Both the position numbers and the translations under genes were made by a program. Below are positions 49,797 through 58,294 of a stretch of 64,000 nt of DNA, one piece after another (the stretch's first letter is position 1; each line of letters opens with the position of its first letter). Origin of the DNA: DASRDR01 sp963812945 [NCBI: uncultured Candidatus Rokubacteria bacterium] (GTDB lineage Bacteria > Methylomirabilota > Methylomirabilia > Rokubacteriales); the NCBI GenBank assembly GCA_963812945.1, contig CAWEXD010000012.1, forward strand, positions 1 to 64,000, read 5' to 3'. The notes below the pieces were generated by a model. The model worked only from the letters and a program-made list of their open reading frames with translations. It was not told the origin of the DNA and searched no databases.

Positions 49797-50164
49797 TCGA
49801 TCACCTCGTCGGCGCGCGCGAGCAGCATGGGCGGCACGGTGAGGCCGAGCGCTTTGGCGGTCTTGAGGTTGATGATCAATAAGAACTTGGTGGGAAAGGC
49901 GACCGGCAGATCGGCCGGCTTGGCGCCCTTGAGGATCTTGTCGACGTAGACCGCGCTCTGGCGACCAGTGCCAAATAATCCGAACCGTACGACGCCAGCG
50001 CTCCGAGTGGAGGCCCGAGCCGAATGGACGTCAATGCCGGCAAGCGATGTTTGATCGCCAAGTCGAGCATTTCCTTGCTTGCGATGCTTCCCGGATGAGG
50101 AGTCCGTCCACGCGTTTGCCGGTCAGGGTCTCGAATGCGGCTTCCAGCGGTTGTCCCGGCCGGG
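49793..50164 (-). pseudogene. Second ABC_sub_bind protein, C-terminal fragment
   Basis: Reads [20 protein letters not shown] sequence and ends [11 protein letters not shown] with a TGA that overlaps the next ATG. Its upstream end is cut by the GAAC-IS91 junction at 50165-50169. It shows that two such genes stood in tandem before the IS91 event. Confidence 0.65.
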
Positions 50165-50168
50165 GAAC

Positions 50169-50372
50169 GTAGGAAGCGCTAGGCACGTTTCTCGGCCCCG
50201 TTACCCCGGCCCCCTTGCCCGCCCCCCGTCATCCCGGCCCCCTCGGTCGCCGCTGGAACCATAGCGCGGCACCGTCGGGAGCAGCAAGGGCGGCCGGCGG
50301 TCGGCGCGGGTGGGCCGGGTGGGCCCGGCACCCTCCCCCCGAGCCGGCGAACAGACGGGGCCGGCAGCGCCG
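50169..50372 (-). mobile_element. IS91-family end fragment (copy 3)
   Basis: 204 bp that match copy 1 closely from GTAGGAAGCGCTAGGCACG to CCGGCAGCGCCG. Immediately preceded by GAAC (50165-50168). Beyond 50372 the sequence is unrelated. Confidence 0.75.
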
Positions 50373-50456
50373 GAGCACCTCGGAACCTTGAGGGAGTGGC
50401 ACAGCGCGGGGGCGTGTAGGGGCGGCGCTCAATCGGCATTCGGGTGGCAGCCGTCT

Positions 50457-51473
50457 TTACTGGGGCACTGCTTCGAGGACGCTCCACGGAGATGATGTCG
50501 GGAGGATGCGACGGAGCATCAATCCCGCGATGGCAAGTAGTCCACTGAATTCCTCGGCCGTCCTCTCGCGTCCCTGGCACAGCACGAGCATGTTGAGATC
50601 GCTGAGCTTGCTGGGGTGATCCTCGTTACCGGTCGGCACGACCAGCTCAACCAGCAGAAGCTTCGCGCCCCGGCCCATGGATCGCCGGCAGCTCTGGAGG
50701 ATACGCACCGAGGACTCGTCATCCCAATCGTGGATGACCGACTGCAGAACGTAAGCGTCGCCGCCAGCCGGTACCGCCTCTAAGAAGCTTCCACCGACGA
50801 TCTCGCAGCGATCCGAGACCCCCGCAGCTCGCAGCCCGGCGCCCGCTCCTTCGACGACGTGAGGCAGATCGAAGAGAATGCCACGGACCTTGGGATGACT
50901 GGCGAGGATCGCGGCCAGCAACGTCCCGTGCCCACCACCAACGTCGACGACGACCCGGAACGCGGAAAAGTCGTACGCTTCGACGGTACTCTTCGTCCTG
51001 ATTGGGGCGACGCTGCTCATCGCGGCGTTGAAGAGCGCGTTGGCATCGGGGTCTCGCCCGACATATGCCCAGAACTCCGCGCCGTGCACCGCCTCGAATG
51101 CGGCATTCCCCGTCCGGACGCTGTGCAGGAGGTTATCCCAGGCACCCCGGAACCACGGTTCACCGAGCAGAATCGTCCAGGCCCGCATCGAGCCGGAGAC
51201 GTCGGACCGCAGCAGCCTTCCCATCGGCGTCAGGGTGAATTGCCGTGTCTCGTCCTCCTCGAGGATACCGAGGCTCGCAACGGCCCGGAGCAGGCGGTAC
51301 AGCGAGGGTGCGTGGGTGTCAGTCGCTGCTGCAAGCGCCTCACTGGTCTGCGGTCGGTTCGCCAGCAGGTCTGGGATACCGAGCCTCGTTGTGACGTAGA
51401 TGGCTTGGGAGGTCCAGTAGGCGGTGGTCATCCGTCTGAGTACCACCGCAGGCGGTTGGTCCGTAGTCATCAT
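50457..51473 (-). CDS. SAM-dependent O-methyltransferase (acetylserotonin O-methyltransferase-like)
   Basis: A complete 338-residue methyltransferase. The N-terminal dimerisation helices (AYWTSQAIYVTTRLGIPDLL; PSLYRLLRAVASLGILEED) are typical of plant-type and antibiotic O-methyltransferases. The SAM site is VVVDVGGGHGTLLAAIL, with ILFDLPHVVEGA and the catalytic-region His in LQSVIHDWDDESSVRIL. The substrate is probably a small hydroxylated aromatic, by family only. It starts with ATG-ATG near 51473. No biosynthetic neighbours are seen; IS91 debris flanks it. Confidence 0.9.
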   Translation of the reverse strand: MMTTDQPPAVVLRRMTTAYWTSQAIYVTTRLGIPDLLANRPQTSEALAAATDTHAPSLYRLLRAVASLGILEEDETRQFTLTPMGRLLRSDVSGSMRAWTILLGEPWFRGAWDNLLHSVRTGNAAFEAVHGAEFWAYVGRDPDANALFNAAMSSVAPIRTKSTVEAYDFSAFRVVVDVGGGHGTLLAAILASHPKVRGILFDLPHVVEGAGAGLRAAGVSDRCEIVGGSFLEAVPAGGDAYVLQSVIHDWDDESSVRILQSCRRSMGRGAKLLLVELVVPTGNEDHPSKLSDLNMLVLCQGRERTAEEFSGLLAIAGLMLRRILPTSSPWSVLEAVPQ

Positions 51474-51543
51474 GTCGTCCTCCTGATCGTCGTGCGACCT
51501 GAGTCACGCGATGCTACGCCATTCGCTGCAGATCGCCGGCCTA

Positions 51544-51777
51544 CTAGCGACCGTCAACGCGCGAGTGGCCTGGTGGTGCAGGCGCCATGTCCGTCTCCGG
51601 CGCGCTGTCTCCGGCGCGCTGTGTCCGGAGCGCTCCGTGGCCTGAGGCGACACGAGCCGTACGGTCGGACCTCAGCGGCGCGAATACCCGCATCGCAGCC
51701 ACCTCACGCCCACAGTTCCAGCAGGCGCGGGTGGGACGCGGCCGGCCCTGGGCGTCGAGCCAGGTGGGCGGGGTCAT
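51544..51777 (-). CDS. Small CxxC protein, doubtful
   Basis: 77 codons starting at an ATG that overlaps the stop of the adjacent substrate-binding protein fragment (ATGA). It contains [20 protein letters not shown], one CxxC pair, with a low-complexity end. It could be a small zinc-knuckle protein or chance coding. Confidence 0.3.
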   Translation of the reverse strand: MTPPTWLDAQGRPRPTRACWNCGREVAAMRVFAPLRSDRTARVASGHGALRTQRAGDSAPETDMAPAPPGHSRVDGR

Positions 51778-51997
51778 TCGATGATCTGGTCCGCCCGTGC
51801 CAGTACCGACGGCGGGATCGTGAGGCCGAGGGCCTTCGCGGTCTTCAGGTTGATCACGAACTCGAACTTGGTGGGTTGTTGGTATTGGGAGATCGGCCGG
51901 CTTGGCGCCCTTGAGGATCTTGTCTACATACGACGCCGAGCGCCGATACAGGTCGTAGAGATTGGGCGCGTAACTCATCAGACAGCCGGCCTCTACC
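51774..51997 (-). pseudogene. Third ABC_sub_bind protein, C-terminal fragment
   Basis: Reads [33 protein letters not shown], then after a shift [20 protein letters not shown] and [11 protein letters not shown]. Its upstream edge is the GAAC-IS91 junction at 51998-52002, the same arrangement as the second fragment at 49.8-50.2 kb. Confidence 0.7.
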
Positions 51998-52001
51998 GAA
52001 C

Positions 52002-52118
52002 GTAGGAAGCGTTAGGCACGTTTCTCGGCCCCGTTACCCCGGCCCCCTTGCCCGCCCCCCGTCATCCCGGCCCCCCTCGGTCGCCGCTGGAACCATAGCG
52101 CGGCACCGTCGGGAGCAG
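52002..52118 (-). mobile_element. IS91-family end fragment (copy 4)
   Basis: 117 bp matching copy 1 from GTAGGAAGCG to GGGAGCAG, right after GAAC (51998-52001). It carries one T change in the GCGCTAGG block (GCGTTAGG) and an extra C. Confidence 0.72.
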
Positions 52119-52349
52119 AGATGCCCACCGGAACCTGCGACGCGCGCCGTCATTTGCCCTCCGTCGGACGGCCGGGGCGCTCCGTGGCGGTGTGCGCATA
52201 GGAACGATGAGCGCCACCTCCGCGGGCGGAGTCGAGGTCCGGCCTCCTCCTGCCTCTCCGGCGGCCAACCCCAGGCCCCGGGGGCGACCCCGAGCGCCGG
52301 CTCACCCCGCGCATGTCAGCAGTCGCAGCTGGCTTGGGAGGCGATTCCC

Positions 52350-52799
52350 CTAGTCTACTTTCTCCCACGTCAAGATCGCGATGACCTCTCTTCCGTCGGC
52401 GCCAATCTGGGGACCGCCAGTTATGACCAACCGGCGCCCCTCGATCCGAAAGTGGCGAGCCTGAGCGGTGCCGGTCCAGTTCTCGTTCCACGATATGTCC
52501 ACGTTGTGTACAACCCGGTCGCCCTCTACGGTGAATGTTCCAGCGTAGGCCACCATCGTCTTGAACAACTCGGCCCGTTCCTGGTCCGTGAGCTTCGCCA
52601 GATCCATGGGTTTCGGACGGTTCTCTCCGACGACGATGGCGGACATTCGGCCGTCCCGGCCATAGGTGAGGAAGCCGTGGGGAGCCTCGCCAAATATGTT
52701 GGCGCGCTCTCCTGTCCCTACAACTTCCCGGACGTTGCTCAGCAGCCGCCATGTTCCGTACAGCTGCTCGACGTGGGCATGTGGGCCCGTCGCGTTCAT
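52350..52799 (-). CDS. Lipocalin-like domain protein
   Basis: A 149-residue single-domain protein of the bacterial lipocalin-like family (PF13924 type): LYGTWRLLSNVREVV is the first strand with the GTW motif, then GFLTYGRDGRMSAIVVGENR, YAGTFTVEGDRVVHNVDISW and RRLVITGGPQIGADG. No signal peptide, so probably cytosolic. Ligand unknown. It is intact, with no linked partner. Confidence 0.85.
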   Translation of the reverse strand: MNATGPHAHVEQLYGTWRLLSNVREVVGTGERANIFGEAPHGFLTYGRDGRMSAIVVGENRPKPMDLAKLTDQERAELFKTMVAYAGTFTVEGDRVVHNVDISWNENWTGTAQARHFRIEGRRLVITGGPQIGADGREVIAILTWEKVD

Positions 52800-53042
52800 G
52801 ATGTCGTGCCTCTATTCTTGCAGGCCCTACACGGGCGCGATCAACGAGACGGCCGCCAGGTGGCAGGAGCGCCACAGTTCGACGGGCGGCTGCACACTTT
52901 GTTAGACCGCTCACGCCGTACTTCTCTGCTCATGGCCGCCGGCCCACGCCGCCACGCTCATGTGCGTCAGGTACGCGAAAGCGGGATCGTGTAACGACCG
53001 GTCGAATCGCGCGTATTCCTCCTCGGTGACTCTCGATCACTC

Positions 53043-53447
53043 CTACGGCGCGAACGTGGACCGCATCTGGATGCCCCAGTGGCCATCGATGTTCGTAACA
53101 ATCCACAGCGTCGGGTGGGAAACGTATCGTTGCCCGTTCGCCTGGTACCGGCTGAAGACTACCAGCGCGTGAACCTTGTCGGGACTGCTCTGCACGAATG
53201 TCACGGAGTCCAAGGCAGTGTGGTGCCAGTCGTCTTCGAGAGGCGTGGGATCGCCGGTCCACTCGTTCGCGGACGGTATGATCACCGTGCGCGAGCCCGT
53301 GACGCGGATATGCGGGAAATTGACGACGCTCAGCAGCCCTCGGACATCGCGGCGGCTGAACAGCGGGAAAAACGCTTCGATTACCTTCCGCGCCTCGTCT
53401 TCACTGCCCGGGTCTCTAGGATGCGTCGCTTGCATCATCGACGTCAA
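53043..53447 (-). CDS. NTF2-like protein
   Basis: 134 residues: DEARKVIEAFFPLFSRRDVR is the first helix of the NTF2-like cone, and VTFVQSSPDKVHALVVFSRY and TLWIVTNIDGHWGIQMRSTF are its long strands. Similar proteins are often annotated as hypothetical SnoaL/DUF4440 members. It is intact. Just upstream is a weak IS91-like end. Confidence 0.75.
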   Translation of the reverse strand: MTSMMQATHPRDPGSEDEARKVIEAFFPLFSRRDVRGLLSVVNFPHIRVTGSRTVIIPSANEWTGDPTPLEDDWHHTALDSVTFVQSSPDKVHALVVFSRYQANGQRYVSHPTLWIVTNIDGHWGIQMRSTFAP

Positions 53448-53483
53448 AACACTCGGCCCACCTCAGGTGCGGAACCGAGGAAC

Positions 53484-53545
53484 CCCTAGCCACGTTTCTC
53501 GCAGTCGACGCGGCGGCCTTCCGGGCCGCCGCGCTTCTTTTCCAC
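53484..53545 (-). mobile_element. Possible IS91-like end (copy 6, divergent) with hairpin
   Basis: After GAAC (53480-53483) comes CCCTAGCCACGTTTCTCG, similar to the common IS91 end but then diverging. A strong hairpin GCGGCGGCC-TTCC-GGGCCGCCGC follows, with a T-rich run on the plus strand. It could instead be a transcription terminator. Confidence 0.35.
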
Positions 53546-53608
53546 GAACGGCCGGTATGAGCCGCGGCGAAGCCGTCGGCTCCATGCTGTGGTTCGGCCC
53601 AGGGTGAC

Positions 53609-54445
53609 TCAGACGAATGGCCTTCGACCGGACCCGATCTTAAACGCAAGCGGCACCTTGACGCCGTCGGGCCCCGCATATGCTTGTATCAGCCGTTCGT
53701 ACGCGGTTCGGATGCGATCCTGTACTTCCTTCGGCTGGCGACGGATCCCAATTGACGTTCGGACCGTCCCGCCGAGGATGCCATTCCACAATTCCTCCGG
53801 GCTAGCCAGGTGATGGACGAAGGCGAAGGTTCGAACTATCACCTCCGCAAGGCCGGCGGCGTGCAGCGCACCTGATAGCTCCTGATCGTCCGAGAACCGG
53901 AACATGGGCGGACCCGTCGGAAGTTCCGCCGGCAGGGTGGCTCCTGCCTCGTTCATGGCGTCGAAGAAGATCCCCATCACGCGATGGCGAGCCGGGACGT
54001 CCCACCAGGAGACCGCGACGGCGCCGCCAGGTGTCAGAACCCGCACGAACTCGCGTAGCGCGCGCTCCGGGCGCGGGAAGTGCCCAAGGCCGAAGTTGCT
54101 GACGACGCAGTCGAAGGAGTGATCCGCGAACGGGAGATTCTCGGCGTCGGCCTGCCGAAAGTCGACACGAGGGTATTGCGCCGCCGCAAGTTCTAGCATT
54201 CGGGGCGCGATGTCAACGCCAGTGGCCGCCGCTCCACGGCTGGCGGCCCGAAAAGCGACGAGTCCGGGGCCAGTGGCCACGTCAAGGACGCGCCTACCCG
54301 CTCCCACTGCGGCGGCGGCGAGCAACGGCTCAACAGCGCAATCGGTCACGGCGGTAAAGAACCGGCGATAGCCGTCCGCGATCTCGTCGTGAGCGGCGCG
54401 CTCGAAGTCCCGAAACGCGTCAGCATCGATCGGCTGCTCGCTCAT
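53609..54445 (-). CDS. Class I SAM-dependent methyltransferase (UbiE-like)
   Basis: A complete 278-residue enzyme. Motif I is VLDVATGPGLVAFRAASRG, motif II ATGVDIAPRMLELAAAQYP, with VDFRQADAENLPFADHSFDC and NFGLGHFPRPERALREFVRV after it. The C-terminal half (FRFSDDQELSGALHAAGLAE) is as in ubiquinone/menaquinone-type or small-molecule methyltransferases. The acceptor is not predictable. It starts at the ATG 54445. Confidence 0.9.
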   Translation of the reverse strand: MSEQPIDADAFRDFERAAHDEIADGYRRFFTAVTDCAVEPLLAAAAVGAGRRVLDVATGPGLVAFRAASRGAAATGVDIAPRMLELAAAQYPRVDFRQADAENLPFADHSFDCVVSNFGLGHFPRPERALREFVRVLTPGGAVAVSWWDVPARHRVMGIFFDAMNEAGATLPAELPTGPPMFRFSDDQELSGALHAAGLAEVIVRTFAFVHHLASPEELWNGILGGTVRTSIGIRRQPKEVQDRIRTAYERLIQAYAGPDGVKVPLAFKIGSGRRPFV

Positions 54446-54583
54446 CCAGCATCCTTCCGTCCTCTCGAATCAGAACCCCCTTGTCACAACGCGATTGTGC
54501 GCCGAACTACCCTTCGGCCCCCAGCGAGCCGGAGCGGCAGCATGCCCGCCACCAGGGTGAAGGTCGTTAGATAGGCTGAGAAC

Positions 54584-54971
54584 CTAGGCAATGCTAAACA
54601 CGTTTCTCGGCCCCGTCGGCCCGCCCCCGGCCGCCGGTGGCTGCCGCCGGAACGATACCGCGGCTCCGGCGGGGCCGGCAAGGGCCGCCGGCGGTCGGCA
54701 CGGGAGGGCTCAAGACGCGTCCCACGCAGCGCCGGACAGACGGGACCAGCGGCGCCGGGGTGGGGAGCGCGATCGACCGTGGGTCAGGCGGCGGGGACGG
54801 GGCGGCCGGGCGGCGGCTCGGCGGCGAACCCGAGCGCCGCCAAGAGCCGGCGCACGGCGTGGGGCTCCGTCACCGCGCCCACGATCCGCCGCGGCCCGAC
54901 GAGCACGTCAACCCCGAACACCCGGCGCAGGAGCTGGGCCCAGGGCCAGCGTCGCGGGACCGGCGCCGCCG
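54584..54971 (-). mobile_element. IS91-family end fragment (copy 5, divergent subfamily)
   Basis: After GAAC (54580-54583) comes CTAGGCAATGCTAAACACG-TTTCTCGGCCCCG and transposase C-terminal coding on the minus strand (LLRRVFGVDVLVGPRRIVGA; VTEPHAVRRLLAALGFAAEP). The zinc-finger Cys residues are partly lost (VGPRR for VCxRC). At about 54972 it passes directly into nuclease-gene sequence. Confidence 0.65.
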
Positions 54972-55105
54972 GCCGACCCGCGGCGAGAACATGCCGGCGC
55001 CGACAGCAGCGAGGACCTCGGCCGCCAGACGGTAGAGCCGCAGGTTGGCCGCCCGGTCCCGGGTGGTCCAGTAGCGATGGAGCTCGGGGGCCTTGGTCCC
55101 GGTAG
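54972..55105 (-). pseudogene. RecB-like nuclease 3′-region fragment fused to an IS91 piece
   Basis: About 130 bases resembling the nuclease at 56.2 kb (coding for HRYWTTRDRAANLRLYRLAA), but lacking the Cys-cluster end, which is replaced by the IS91 fragment. More divergent than the 34.6 kb copy. Confidence 0.55.
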
Positions 55106-55420
55106 CGCCGAACAGCCTCAGGGTAGTTGCTGTAGATGTCGCTCGGCCACGCGCTTGAGTGTGTGCCCGATTGTCGCGTCACGTGACGCGACCCCGGACC
55201 AGTCGATGGGTCGCCCGAGGCTAGACTCGGCCTTCGTTCGCCATTCCGGGTCCTTCATGCCCCAGCGAATCAGCCAATCGGTCCACGGGCTCAGTCGCAT
55301 GGCTTGTACCGCGTCCTCCATGCTGCTCACACTCCGCGCGGACGGCACCGCCACCCCCTCCTGTCCCCCTCGTTAGCGAGGCCTCCCATGGGGGCGGCGA
55401 GGTGCCCGCTCCATGCGCCC
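55106..55420. other. Region with one unassigned small frame
   Basis: A minus-strand frame at about 55118-55354 reads MEDAVQAMRLSPWTDWLIRW, GMKDPEWRTKAESSLGR and HTLKRVAERHLQQLP. It looks protein-like but matches nothing I know. Confidence 0.3.
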
Positions 55421-56074
55421 CTAACGTCGCGCGAGCTGTAAGGCCCGAGCCGTCGACAGAAGCTCTTCTTCGGGTGGGTATCTCGCGCAATACTCGGGGG
55501 CGGTCGTGCCCTCCACGTAGAGCCACCGAACCACGCCGTCTCGATCTATGAGGAATTCGCCGACCGACTGATTCCAGGTGCGTTTCATATCGTCTTTGTC
55601 AGTGTCAGTCGGCTTGAACCCTTCGAGCCGGGCCAAGGCTTTGGTCGCCTCCCAGACCGGCAAGGCCTCCGGGAGCTCGCCGGAAGGATTGACTCGCATC
55701 GAGCTGACCACCTCCCAAGACGCGTCGATCTTCGAGAGTCCATAGGCGCGATGCGTAGCCAGGTCGGCGTCAACAGCGATCGTCATGCGAGTCGGACGAT
55801 ATCGGAAGTAGAGGCGCGCATTCTCCAACCGGGTCGCGATGACGGCAAGCGTCTCGACCCCGAACGGCCGCAGTCGATCGCCGGTCAGGCCAAGTTTCGC
55901 GACCGCGCGCCGACAGAACGAGCAATAAATTCCGCGGAACAGGCCCAGGAGTAGCCCGCTCTTGCCGCGGTAGTCAGCGAGGGCAACGAGCCGCTCCCCG
56001 TCTACGAGCGGCAGGGTGAAGTCAGATGCGGGCATGCCTACTTGGACGGGCTGCCCATCCCTGGGGCTGTCCAT
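55421..56074 (-). CDS. Redoxin-domain (AhpC/TSA-like) thiol protein
   Basis: A 217-residue thioredoxin-fold protein: MPASDFTLPLVDGERLVALA, then LFRGIYCSFCRRAVAKLGLT with a CxxC active site (C51, C54), ETLAVIATRLENARLYFRYR, and GEFLIDRDGVVRWLYVEGT. The CxxC instead of a lone peroxidatic Cys is like the peroxiredoxin-like DUF899/AhpC-type reductases. Cytosolic. The start is the ATG at 56074. The nuclease gene upstream is 125 bases away and probably separate. Confidence 0.85.
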   Translation of the reverse strand: MDSPRDGQPVQVGMPASDFTLPLVDGERLVALADYRGKSGLLLGLFRGIYCSFCRRAVAKLGLTGDRLRPFGVETLAVIATRLENARLYFRYRPTRMTIAVDADLATHRAYGLSKIDASWEVVSSMRVNPSGELPEALPVWEATKALARLEGFKPTDTDKDDMKRTWNQSVGEFLIDRDGVVRWLYVEGTTAPEYCARYPPEEELLSTARALQLARR

Positions 56075-56199
56075 GCTTCTCCTCGAGCCCTGTCTCTGAT
56101 TTCGAGTATGGCTGGCCAGGCGCCGCCCACCGATCCTGGACTGGCGTACGCGCGCGGTCAAGAGGAGGGCTGACGCTCGGTCAAGTCGCCGTGCGATGG

Positions 56200-57007
56200 C
56201 TACCCCCACGCCCAGCACCGGCTCCGCACCGGGCAGTCCTGGCAGTGCCAGCCGACGCGCGGCGGGAAGACGCCCGCGTCGACGGCGGCGAGGATCTCGG
56301 CCGCCAGGCGGTAGAGCCGGACGTTCGCCGCGCGGTCGCGGGTGGTCCAGTAGCGGTGGAGCTCGGGCTGCTTGGTCTTCGTGAGCACGTCGAAGCGGAG
56401 GCGGAGGTCGGCCTCGTCGGCGAGGCCGTTCATGGCGGTCGCGTAGCTGTAGATCGAGAGCTGGAGCGAGGCCTCGACCTGGAGGTCGGAGTACTTCCGG
56501 GCCGCGGTCTTGAGGTCGACCACGACCAGGCGGCCCGTCGGCATCGCGCTCGACGAGGTCGAGGGTGCCGACCAGGTCCCGGTCGAGGACGGCGCCGGTC
56601 GCCTGGTCGACGAGCGGCACGGCGAACGCCGACTCGACGGCGACGACCTCGGTCGCGTCGGGCACCTCGGCGCAGAGGACCGCGAGCATGCGGGTCCCGA
56701 GGTCGAGCAGCGACTCCGGGGAGTCCCGCTCCCCGAACCGCACCGGCCGGTGGGTGGTCTCGAGCGCCCAGAGGCTCGCGAAGTAGGCCTGGACGTCCTC
56801 GACGGTCGGCCGCGCGCCGCTGGCGATCCCCCGGAACAGCAGGGCCGCGGCCCCGTGGATCCCGGAGCCGAGGGCGAGGGCGGCCGGGACGAAGTCGGGC
56901 TCCACGCGGTCCACGTACTGGAGCCGGTAGCGGAGCGGGCAGCGGAGATACGTGTCGAGCTGGGTGAAGCTCACGTGCGGCTCCTGGCGGAACTCGGGCG
57001 GCACCAT
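56200..57007 (-). CDS. RecB-family PD-(D/E)XK nuclease, one frameshift
   Basis: A 269-residue nuclease (PF12705/Cas4-like). It starts with VSFTQLDTYLRCPLRYRLQY carrying the first Cys, then SGIHGAAALLFRGIASG. One extra base near 56545 joins LDLVER to MPTGRLVVVDLKTAARKYSD, which holds the D-LK core, followed by EASLQLSIYSYATAMNG (QxxxY motif). It ends HCQDCPVRSRCWAWG, the three further Cys of an iron-sulfur cluster. Length 3n+1 fits one insertion. It is downstream of a Rad52-family gene; the pair resembles viral exonuclease/annealase modules. Confidence 0.8.
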
Positions 57008-57060
57008 GGGAGTCCTCCTCCCGCCCGCTCAGGGCGGGTTGGTTGCGTGGTGAAAGAGAG

Positions 57061-57093
57061 CGGCCGGAGAGGGCGAACAGCCCTCCCCGGCCG
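57061..57093 (-). terminator. Hairpin between Rad52-like and nuclease genes
   Basis: On the minus strand CGGCCGGGGAGGGC pairs with GCCCTCTCCGGCCG (one G·T) around a 5-base loop, followed by CTCTTTC. It may be a partial terminator or an attenuating structure. A second hairpin, CCCGCCC-GCTCA-GGGCGGG, lies at 57020-57038 just before the nuclease start. Confidence 0.45.
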
Positions 57094-57117
57094 CGGGGTC
57101 GAACGCGCGAGCGGCCG

Positions 57118-57887
57118 TCAGGCCGCCACGCGCCGCATCGTCGAGAGCTCGCGGATCAGGGCCGACGCCTCGCCGGTCGTGAGGGCGTCGGGCTTCCGGT
57201 TGAACGCCCGGAGGCTCATCCCCTCCACCGCCCCGGGGTCGAGCCCCTTGGCGCGGGCGATCCGCCAGATGGCCTGGAGCTGGCGCGGCGTGGCGGCGCC
57301 GCGGTGACGGCGCGTCGGGGAGCGGTCTCGCGGGCGGCCGGCACCGCCGGCGCCGGCGGGGATTCGCGCCGCCACCGGGGCGGCCGGGAGTTGGAGCGGG
57401 GCCGGCGAGGCGACGGGCGCGGCCCCGCCCGCGCCGTTCCGGTCCGGCGCCGGGCCCGCGTGCCGGGGAGCGCCGCCGGCAGGAGCCCGGCCCACGCGGG
57501 CCGCGCCGGCTCCGGCCGGAGCGGCCGCTCCGCGTAGAGGTGGAGCCCCACGCCCAGGAACGTCGCGCACTTCTTCAGCGCGTCCGTGGCGGCGGCCTTG
57601 AGGTCGTCGCCGAGCGAGATCAGCGCCTTGGTCTCGCGGTCCCGCGTCACCTGGGACGCGCCGAACTGCATCTTCACGATGCCGGCGGCCGTGAGCTTCC
57701 CGAGGACCAGGACCTCGTGGTCCCGGACCTCGTGGGCGACCACCTCGAAGGACCACGCGCCGTCGAGCGCCGCGTTCAGGCGCGCGATCACCGTGTGGCC
57801 CTCGACGTAGTCGAGGACGCCGTTCCGGCCCTTGCGCTGCTTGATCTGGGCCGGGTCGAAGGGATGCTCGAGGAGCTGTCGGTTCAT
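57118..57887 (-). CDS. Rad52-family single-strand annealing protein, frameshifted in the linker
   Basis: Residues 1-125 match the Rad52/Sak annealing domain (PF04098 type): IKQRKGRNGVLDYVEGHTVI, ARLNAALDGAWSFEVVAHEV, and the signature SLGDDLKAAATDALKKCATF, LGVGLHLYAE. A Pro/Ala-rich linker contains the frame change near 57465. The C-terminus ATPRQLQAIWRIARAKGLDP and LRAFNRKPDALTTGEASALI is the small domain often found at the end of phage annealing proteins. It would anneal complementary ssDNA made by the neighbouring nuclease. ATG 57887 with GGAGGTG upstream. Confidence 0.85.
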
Positions 57888-57891
57888 GGCG

Positions 57892-58103
57892 TCACCTCCG
57901 CTCGTAGGGGCAGCCGAGCTGGCTGAGGAGCGCGCCGAGCAGCCGGTTCGTGTCCCGGAGCTCGCCGGCCTCGGCTCGGCGGTGAGTTGGTCGACCTCGC
58001 GCGCCAGGCCCTCGACGGCGGCCGCCAGGCGCGCCGCCTCCTTCAGGGTCGCGGCCACGAGCGGGACGAGGTCGAGCTGGACGACGTCGGTCAGGGTCTC
58101 CAT
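57892..58103 (-). CDS. Small coiled-coil protein of the recombination operon, frameshifted
   Basis: About 70 codons: METLTDVVQLDLVPLVAATL, KEAARLAAAVEGLAREVDQL, then after a frame change near 57975 ELRDTNRLLGALLSQLGCPY. The helical heptad pattern suggests a coiled coil. It has a strong ribosome site (AAGGAGG before ATG 58103) and ends 4 bases before the Rad52-like start, so the two are coupled. Function unknown. Confidence 0.6.
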
Positions 58104-58294
58104 CGGGAACCTCCTTCGGATCTCGGGGTGGCGGACATGGGGCGTCGCGGCCGGCCGGTCGGCCGCCGCGGGCCGGACCCACCGCCGCGGGGCGTCCCGC
58201 CGCCCCGGGTGGGTCACCCCCAGACCCACCCCGATCCAGATCCGGAGTGGCCGGCACGCGGGGCCCGTTGACCCGGGGCGTACAATCACCCGCA

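Noticed and set aside
53484-53545. Counting this site as a firm sixth IS91 end
   Set aside because: Only about 15 bases match after GAAC, and the adjacent hairpin could be a terminator; kept at low confidence.
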